Assembly: GCA_030828265.1 (NCBI GenBank)
Contig: JAURCW010000023.1
Span: forward strand, 1 to 10,948
Length of the DNA stretch: 10,948 nucleotides
Source of the DNA: Burkholderiales bacterium
GTDB lineage: Bacteria; Pseudomonadota; Gammaproteobacteria; Burkholderiales; Burkholderiaceae_A
Reading direction: 5' to 3'
This document shows, piece by piece, positions 6,626 to 10,948 of this stretch. Positions within the stretch are counted from its first letter, which is position 1. Every line of letters begins with the position of its first letter. Below the pieces are notes generated by a model. The model was not told the origin of the DNA. It did no database searches and worked only from the letters and a program-made list of their open reading frames with translations. Made by a program: the position numbers and the translations under genes.

Positions 6626-7946
6626 AGGAATGCAGACCCGAGAGGAACATATTGACGCCAAGAAAAGCAAAACCAGTAATAAGTAGGCCAATTAAGGACC
6701 AGTAGGCTGCGAACTGACCTCGAAGCCCCTTCACCATCCGAAGATGCAACCAGGCGGCGTAGTTCAGCCAGACGATCAGTGCCCAGGTTTCCTTGGGGTC
6801 CCACTGCCAGTAGGTTCCCCAGGCCTCGGCCGCCCACAAAGCTCCCAGAATGGTGGCAACGGTAAAGAAGGCAAAACCAATCGCGATGGCGCGGTACATG
6901 ACATCGTCAAGCACTTCGAGGCTTGGCAACTTCTCGGAGATGCGGCGACGAAAGACGATGACGGCACCAACAAAAACTGCCGAAACCCCAAAGTAAAGCG
7001 CCCAATAGTCGGGCATTCCCGACTGACGGAAGACAAGGGGTTCTGCGCAAAGCAAGATGCCGAGAATAAACAGCGGAATAAACGACTTCAGGGAGGTCTC
7101 TTCAGCCTTGGACTTGATTAGGTAAGCAAAACCGACCATGGCAGCAATGGAGAAGGTACCGTAACCAACGAAATTGGCAGGTACGTGTATTTTCATCCAC
7201 CAAGACTGCAAGGCTGGCACGAGAGGCTGTATTTCATGGGCAGAGCGCGTTGCCGAGTACCACAACAAAAAGCCGACTGCAGCAACGACAATTAGAGAAA
7301 CAAAGCCCCCTAGGGCACGCGTCTGATACCGACGCTCGTAGTACAAATAAAACATGGACGTAATCACGGAAAACAAAATAAACACTTCGTAGAGATTACT
7401 GACCGGAATGTAACCAACATCGGGTGAAATAAGGTAGGACTCGTACCAGCGCACAAGCAGGCCTACAAAACCCATAACGCAGGCGGACCATGCTGTTACG
7501 GACCCCATCCAAAGGGCGGTCTGACCCCTCGAGAATGTTCCGATCCAGTACATCACCGAAGAGAACAGAAACAGGACGGACATCCATAAAATGGCAGACT
7601 GCGACGCCAAGAAATACTTCAGCAAGAACTTTTCTTCTGCGCCTTGTGATGTTCCGCCGTAGGTGGCAATGCCAATAAGGGCCAGAACCGCGCAGCCCAG
7701 GAAGTAGGGGCGTAGGGCCGGCCAGAGCCAGCCAAGGAAGGTAATGGATGGCACACAGGCCCAGAGAATAACCGTCTCATAGATGTCCATGGACGCCCCG
7801 TACTGCTGACTTACATAGCCCGCACCCAGCGCGAGAACAAAAATGAACCCGAAATCAAGGAGTCCCAGTCGTCCGCGCCCCACGGCGTGGACCGACGGCA
7901 TGGCCAGTTCGGGGGTTGATGCTGTATTGGCCGTTGCAGTGTTCAT
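6612..7946 (-). CDS. ccsB: System II cytochrome c biogenesis protein CcsB (CcsA/ResC family heme handler)
   Basis: Polytopic inner-membrane protein that, with ResB, exports heme and attaches it to apocytochromes c (System II). The 444 residues contain many hydrophobic segments. The tryptophan-rich WWD heme-binding motif is at 371-389 ([14 protein letters not shown] at its centre). Conserved histidines are H254 (KIHVPANF), H401 (WLHLRM) and H439 in the C-terminal [16 protein letters not shown] (183-189) is another family block. An N-terminal tail of about 28 residues precedes the first membrane segment. The ATG at 7946 has an excellent GGGAG ribosome binding site (7957-7953), 6 bases away. It lies 26 bases after resB, and its 3' end overlaps msrP by 14 bases. 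The CcsA/CcsB naming varies between lineages; I use ccsB as is usual in betaproteobacteria. Confidence 0.95.
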   Translation of the reverse strand: MNTATANTASTPELAMPSVHAVGRGRLGLLDFGFIFVLALGAGYVSQQYGASMDIYETVILWACVPSITFLGWLWPALRPYFLGCAVLALIGIATYGGTSQGAEEKFLLKYFLASQSAILWMSVLFLFSSVMYWIGTFSRGQTALWMGSVTAWSACVMGFVGLLVRWYESYLISPDVGYIPVSNLYEVFILFSVITSMFYLYYERRYQTRALGGFVSLIVVAAVGFLLWYSATRSAHEIQPLVPALQSWWMKIHVPANFVGYGTFSIAAMVGFAYLIKSKAEETSLKSFIPLFILGILLCAEPLVFRQSGMPDYWALYFGVSAVFVGAVIVFRRRISEKLPSLEVLDDVMYRAIAIGFAFFTVATILGALWAAEAWGTYWQWDPKETWALIVWLNYAAWLHLRMVKGLRGQFAAYWSLIGLLITGFAFLGVNMFLSGLHSYGQL

Positions 7947-7972
7947 TTCATTCTCCCGCAGTTACGCCTTTG

Positions 7973-10051
7973 CTAATGAGGCTTGATGGAGGCACGAAGC
8001 TCCTGAAATTCGCGATCAAAGTCAAGCGAATGGCGTGTCGTTGAGGCTGCCACACGCACCGAATCAACCTGACCTGACCCATTGATACCACGCCACACCC
8101 AGACACGACGCTCTGGGATGTAGAGCATGGCGAAAATCCCGATGATTAGCAAGAAACAGCCCAGATAGACAGTGGTCTTTCCCGGTGAGCGTGTAACCTG
8201 AAAAACGGAGGCCTGGACCTGTTCAAAGTTATCGAGCATCACCAGAAGCGGCGCTCCGAAGATCTGGCTGTCGCTGTAGGCATTGAGTGCACGCTGAGTG
8301 AAATTAAGCGTGGTGTCATTCTGTTCAAGCCTTGGCAGGCCATCGTTAAGACGGGCAAGTTGCCAGACCTCCCAGAAGGCAGAGGTGAGCATACGCACAA
8401 CGACATCGGCAGCCCTGTCCCGCTCAGCCTCGGGTACGGTCTGTTCTAAAAGGTCTGCTAAGCCCTGAAGACCGCCCTCGGCGACGGCATCAAGTGACCG
8501 CTGTGCGCTGCTTGCCAGGGCTGATGCAAGATTGTCTGGGGCAGAGCGCTGGGCAAAGATCTCGGCTGCTTTCTGTCGTACCTCGGGGCTCGCCATGGCC
8601 TCACGAAGCCTCATGTACTCAGTGAGTGACCTATTCTCATCAGCGGGGATACGAAGATAACGAAAGCTTTCGTCCGGGCTACCCCGAACCCCAATAAGGA
8701 AGACCGGGGTTCCATCAAGATCAACCGGTAGCATGTAGCTGTGAAATTCTTTGGCCTGACCGGCTGTATCGCGAAGCTTATAGTTGAAGCTTGGGCCAAC
8801 ATTACGCAGATTCTCCTTCGTAGATAGGCTGACGGCAGGCGATAAAACGGTAGCCACATGTTTCTTGAAGGGGTCCTCAATGGGTGGCTGATCGTTAATG
8901 TTTTCGACATTGATAGCCTTAAATCCCGACACCTCCAGGGCAAGCGTCTGGTTCTGGCTTCGCAGTGGTAAAGACTGGCCTACTGCAAGCTCGATAGGAA
9001 GCCTCTGGCGGGCGGGTCCGGTGAGCGGGTGTGCGATGAGTTTGAGTTTCGAGCCACCATCGTCGAAGCTGGACTGATAAATTGCAATACCCCGATGGAT
9101 CAGGGGCTTATTGACCTCGATGGTGGTCTCTCTCACCGTTCCATCCAGCTTGTCTTTAAGAACAACATCGCTGGCAAAGAGCTTGGGCATGCCCGTGCTG
9201 TAGTACTCAACCCGGAAGGCCTTAAGGGTAAGTTCAAAGGGCAGGTCGAGCAAAAAGGCACCGCCGGGTTGATTGATCACGGCCAGGTCGGAGGTCTGAC
9301 CCTCAGGGATTAAGAGGTTTGCACGGTAAGTAGGCGTGGCCTGAGGCATCTTGGCAGAAGCGGGCAGATCCTCGATCGTTGCGACCTCAGCCAGATTGAC
9401 GGGCGCCTTTTGCCACCACCACGCTGCAAGACGCGTCGGAATCTCACTATCGAGCAACCCGCCAAGCGAGATCACAACAATGGCAAGGTGAGCCGCGATA
9501 TAGCCAAGCCGATTGGAACCCCCTTTTTTTCCCACAACGACTGGCAGACTGCTGTCCTGAGAAGAACTCGTCTTAATGGCATAACCGTGTGACTTAAGCC
9601 AGTCGGTGGCGTGTTGAACGGTTAGAAGGGCCTGTGCCTCGTTTTCTACCGGATTCTCGTGACGATGACGGAAAGCAATAAAAGCTCGGTCACGAACGTG
9701 CAGCGGCCAGGATCGAGCCTCCCGCACCATTTTGGGTGTATTACGAATGAGACAGAGAGTCGTTGAAATAAGCATGAGCGCCATGAAAACCAGAAACCAC
9801 GGCGCGTTGTACACACGAAAAACATCGAATGCACCAAAGACCTCTGCCCAAAAGGCACCAAACTGGTTAACGTAGTTAATGTCGGGGGAGGCCTGCGGAA
9901 CGATTGTGCCAATGGCACTTGCAATGCAGAGAACCGACAATGCAGAAATTGCAAAACGCATCGAACTGAGAAGCTCAATGGTTTCGCGAACCCAGGCAGA
10001 CCCGTGCCTGAGTTCTATACCGCCGGTTGAAGGCTTATCGGAGTCCTGCAA
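7973..10051 (-). CDS. resB: System II cytochrome c biogenesis protein ResB (Ccs1)
   Basis: Membrane partner of CcsB in heme delivery and attachment to cytochromes c. The 692 residues contain three N-terminal membrane segments (about 33-52, 84-103, 183-203), a large periplasmic domain (about 205-622) and one C-terminal segment (625-645), the standard ResB topology. Family blocks are ELLSSMRFAISAL near the start, H188 in AAHLAIVV, and the periplasmic NKPLIHRGIAIYQSSFDDGG (314-333) with H319. The region 475-590 is an Ala/Arg/Glu-rich, probably helical insertion seen in betaproteobacterial members. The start is TTG at 10051, overlapping the cytochrome c4 gene by 17 bases. It gives a normal tail before ELLSSMRF, and the next ATG (codon 31) would cut into the first membrane segment. 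Translational coupling to the preceding gene is likely. ccsB follows after 26 bases. Confidence 0.95.
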   Translation of the reverse strand: MQDSDKPSTGGIELRHGSAWVRETIELLSSMRFAISALSVLCIASAIGTIVPQASPDINYVNQFGAFWAEVFGAFDVFRVYNAPWFLVFMALMLISTTLCLIRNTPKMVREARSWPLHVRDRAFIAFRHRHENPVENEAQALLTVQHATDWLKSHGYAIKTSSSQDSSLPVVVGKKGGSNRLGYIAAHLAIVVISLGGLLDSEIPTRLAAWWWQKAPVNLAEVATIEDLPASAKMPQATPTYRANLLIPEGQTSDLAVINQPGGAFLLDLPFELTLKAFRVEYYSTGMPKLFASDVVLKDKLDGTVRETTIEVNKPLIHRGIAIYQSSFDDGGSKLKLIAHPLTGPARQRLPIELAVGQSLPLRSQNQTLALEVSGFKAINVENINDQPPIEDPFKKHVATVLSPAVSLSTKENLRNVGPSFNYKLRDTAGQAKEFHSYMLPVDLDGTPVFLIGVRGSPDESFRYLRIPADENRSLTEYMRLREAMASPEVRQKAAEIFAQRSAPDNLASALASSAQRSLDAVAEGGLQGLADLLEQTVPEAERDRAADVVVRMLTSAFWEVWQLARLNDGLPRLEQNDTTLNFTQRALNAYSDSQIFGAPLLVMLDNFEQVQASVFQVTRSPGKTTVYLGCFLLIIGIFAMLYIPERRVWVWRGINGSGQVDSVRVAASTTRHSLDFDREFQELRASIKPH

Positions 10052-10772
10052 GATACTCTGCCACGGCCTTCATGTCGCCCTCGTTCATACCTTTGGCAAT
10101 TGACATCATCTGGGAGCTGTTCGCCCGCTCACCCGACTTAAATGCTGCCAAGGTTGCTGCCGTGTAATCGGCATGTTGGCCAGAGAGCCTTGGGTACTGC
10201 GCAGGAATGCCGTTGCCGTTGGGGCCATGGCAGCCTGCGCAAGCGGGAACACCCGTTGAGGGAATGCCTGCTCGATAGATACGCTGACCCCTCTCAATAA
10301 TGTCTTTGTCCTTGGAATACGAAGGCTTAATGGCCTGCGCAGCATAAAAGGCCGCCACGTTACGAATGTCGTCTTCAGACAATGCTGTGGCGAAGACCCC
10401 CATGACAGCATTAGCGCGTTCTGCGCCATCTGCGCCAGGCTTCACCTTGAAGTTGTGAAGCTGCTTAGCCAGATAACCCGCATGTTGTCTAGCCAGAATG
10501 GGGTAGATTGAAATGACGCTGTTGCCATCGGCTGCGTGGCAGGCGACACAAGCAGCTGCGGCAATGGCCTGGCCCTTGGCTAGGTCAGCCACGGCGACCT
10601 TTTCCGGCGCTGCCGCCTGCAGAGCAGTCGTTGAAAGCGAGACCGCAGCAAAGGCCATTGCAAAAAAAGCTGCCTGAATGGTTCTTGAGGCCTTGGCCGC
10701 GAGCTTACTTGAGTCGGCAAAGATGGGACTTGAGACGGTGATGAGACGGCAAGTGGATGCTTGTGTAATCAT
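10035..10772 (-). CDS. Diheme cytochrome c4
   Basis: Periplasmic diheme electron carrier of the cytochrome c4 family, which typically feeds electrons to terminal oxidases. It has 245 residues from the ATG at 10772. Two heme-binding CxxCH motifs are present: CVACH (75-79) and CAGCH (178-182). The distal methionine ligands are probably M124 (NAVMGVF) and M222 or M223 (SQMMSIA). The two halves are similar, as expected from an ancient duplication (YPILARQHAGYL and YPRLSGQHADYT). The signal peptide core AAFFAMAFAAVSLSTTALQA (34-53) is clear, but about 30 residues come before it, unusually long. A GTG at 10802 is an alternative start that makes the leader longer still. It is the first gene of the run leading into resB, whose products would attach its hemes. 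Confidence 0.93.
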   Translation of the reverse strand: MITQASTCRLITVSSPIFADSSKLAAKASRTIQAAFFAMAFAAVSLSTTALQAAAPEKVAVADLAKGQAIAAAACVACHAADGNSVISIYPILARQHAGYLAKQLHNFKVKPGADGAERANAVMGVFATALSEDDIRNVAAFYAAQAIKPSYSKDKDIIERGQRIYRAGIPSTGVPACAGCHGPNGNGIPAQYPRLSGQHADYTAATLAAFKSGERANSSQMMSIAKGMNEGDMKAVAEYLAGLR

Positions 10773-10798
10773 GGTTTCAATAGCCTTTAACCTTGTGG

Positions 10799-10812
10799 TC
10801 ACTTAAATGACT
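10799..10812. promoter_or_regulatory. Imperfect palindrome in the cytochrome c4/engB intergenic region
   Basis: GTCA-C-TTAA-A-TGAC is symmetric at 12 of 14 positions. It lies 27-40 bases upstream of the cytochrome c4 start, in the only sizeable divergent intergenic region of the window (10773-10852). It may be an operator for a regulator of the redox genes. A weak minus-strand promoter candidate, TTGCAC with TATTGA 16 bases later, lies further upstream at about 10870-10843. Both are inference from sequence alone. Confidence 0.3.
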
Positions 10813-10852
10813 CGTATGAGAGTTCGTAAACTGCTAAGTGGTTCAATATGAG

Positions 10853-10948
10853 ATGTCTAGTTTAGTGCAAACCCGCAGTCCGAATGCCCCTAGCCCCCCC
10901 CCCGCCGAGGCGGACTGGCTCCCCCTTCGGCTTTCCGCCATTGAGTTC
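10853..10948 (+). CDS. engB: Ribosome biogenesis GTP-binding protein EngB (YihA/YsxC), N-terminal fragment
   Basis: A plus-strand reading frame begins at the ATG at 10853 and runs open for 32 codons to the window edge. It ends with LPLRLSAIEF, which fits the start of the first beta strand of EngB, where the family continues with an AFAGRSNAGKS-type P-loop just outside the window. EngB is a cytoplasmic GTPase needed for large ribosomal subunit assembly. My recollection that engB diverges from cytochrome c4 in Burkholderiales supports the call. Residues 13-18 (APSPPP) are encoded partly by a run of ten C. No strong ribosome binding site is visible. A second open frame from the ATG at 10884 looks nothing like EngB. 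The P-loop itself is not visible, so this stays tentative. Confidence 0.52.
   Translation, partial: MSSLVQTRSPNAPSPPPAEADWLPLRLSAIEF
10894..10903 (+). repeat. Homopolymer of ten C in the engB N-terminal codons
   Basis: Ten consecutive C lie between TAG and GCC. In the proposed engB frame they encode the end of a Ser codon and three Pro codons. Any change in length not divisible by three would destroy that frame. It may be a slippage-prone site or a sequencing or assembly uncertainty. Confidence 0.85.

Noticed and set aside
6626..6691. N-terminal extension of MsrP from a TTG at 6691.
   Set aside because: It would add a hydrophobic stretch read out of frame from the ccsB C-terminus, unlike any MsrP; the ATG at 6625 gives the normal family form.
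7943..7951. Two-codon ORF (Met-Lys-stop) overlapping the ccsB start.
   Set aside because: Its ATG is almost against the GGGAG site, too close for efficient initiation; the ccsB ATG has ideal spacing.
9524..9530. A7 tract followed by G5 in resB (minus strand), resembling a slippery A-AAA-AAA site.
   Set aside because: The resB frame continues normally to its C-terminal membrane segment and no stimulatory structure or useful alternate frame is apparent.

Overview
The window looks like a piece of a betaproteobacterial chromosome, most likely order Burkholderiales. The basis is the gene order engB / cytochrome c4 - resB - ccsB - msrP - msrQ / lysA - lptM / cyaY / mrcA together with aroK-aroB, which I recall as a typical Burkholderiales neighbourhood, plus System II (Ccs) cytochrome c maturation and the individual protein sequences. 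It is dense housekeeping DNA. There is no IS element, CRISPR array, tRNA or rRNA, and no gap without a gene longer than about 90 bases.

Layout. Bases 1-767 (minus strand): the first 28 codons of a probable aroB (runs off the left edge) and a complete aroK, two shikimate-pathway genes. Bases 801-3095 (plus): a class A penicillin-binding protein (PBP1A, mrcA), starting only 33 bases from aroK on the opposite strand. Bases 3054-3395 (minus): the frataxin homologue cyaY, whose 3' end overlaps the end of mrcA. Bases 3422-5010 (plus): the small lipoprotein gene lptM joined by an ATGA overlap to lysA, the last step of lysine synthesis. Bases 5038-10772 (minus): a tightly packed five-gene run read from the right, cytochrome c4 - resB - ccsB - msrP - msrQ. 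Bases 10853-10948 (plus): the probable first 32 codons of engB (runs off the right edge).

How the genes work together. The minus-strand run is an envelope redox block: ResB and CcsB attach heme to apocytochromes c in the periplasm, cytochrome c4 is a likely substrate, and MsrP/MsrQ repair oxidised methionine in periplasmic proteins. PBP1A builds peptidoglycan, LptM helps the LPS export machine mature, and LysA converts the peptidoglycan precursor meso-diaminopimelate to lysine. AroK and AroB make aromatic precursors, CyaY acts in iron-sulfur cluster assembly, and EngB in ribosome assembly.

Most notable points. (1) A textbook intrinsic-terminator structure lies just after the ccsB stop but inside the signal-peptide codons of msrP. 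(2) aroK and mrcA touch directly, where related genomes usually carry pilMNOPQ. (3) A run of ten C lies in the N-terminal codons of probable engB. (4) Several starts are non-ATG (GTG for mrcA, TTG for resB and probably msrQ), and neighbouring genes often overlap. No wholly new system is evident; the interest is mainly in regulation and genome organisation.
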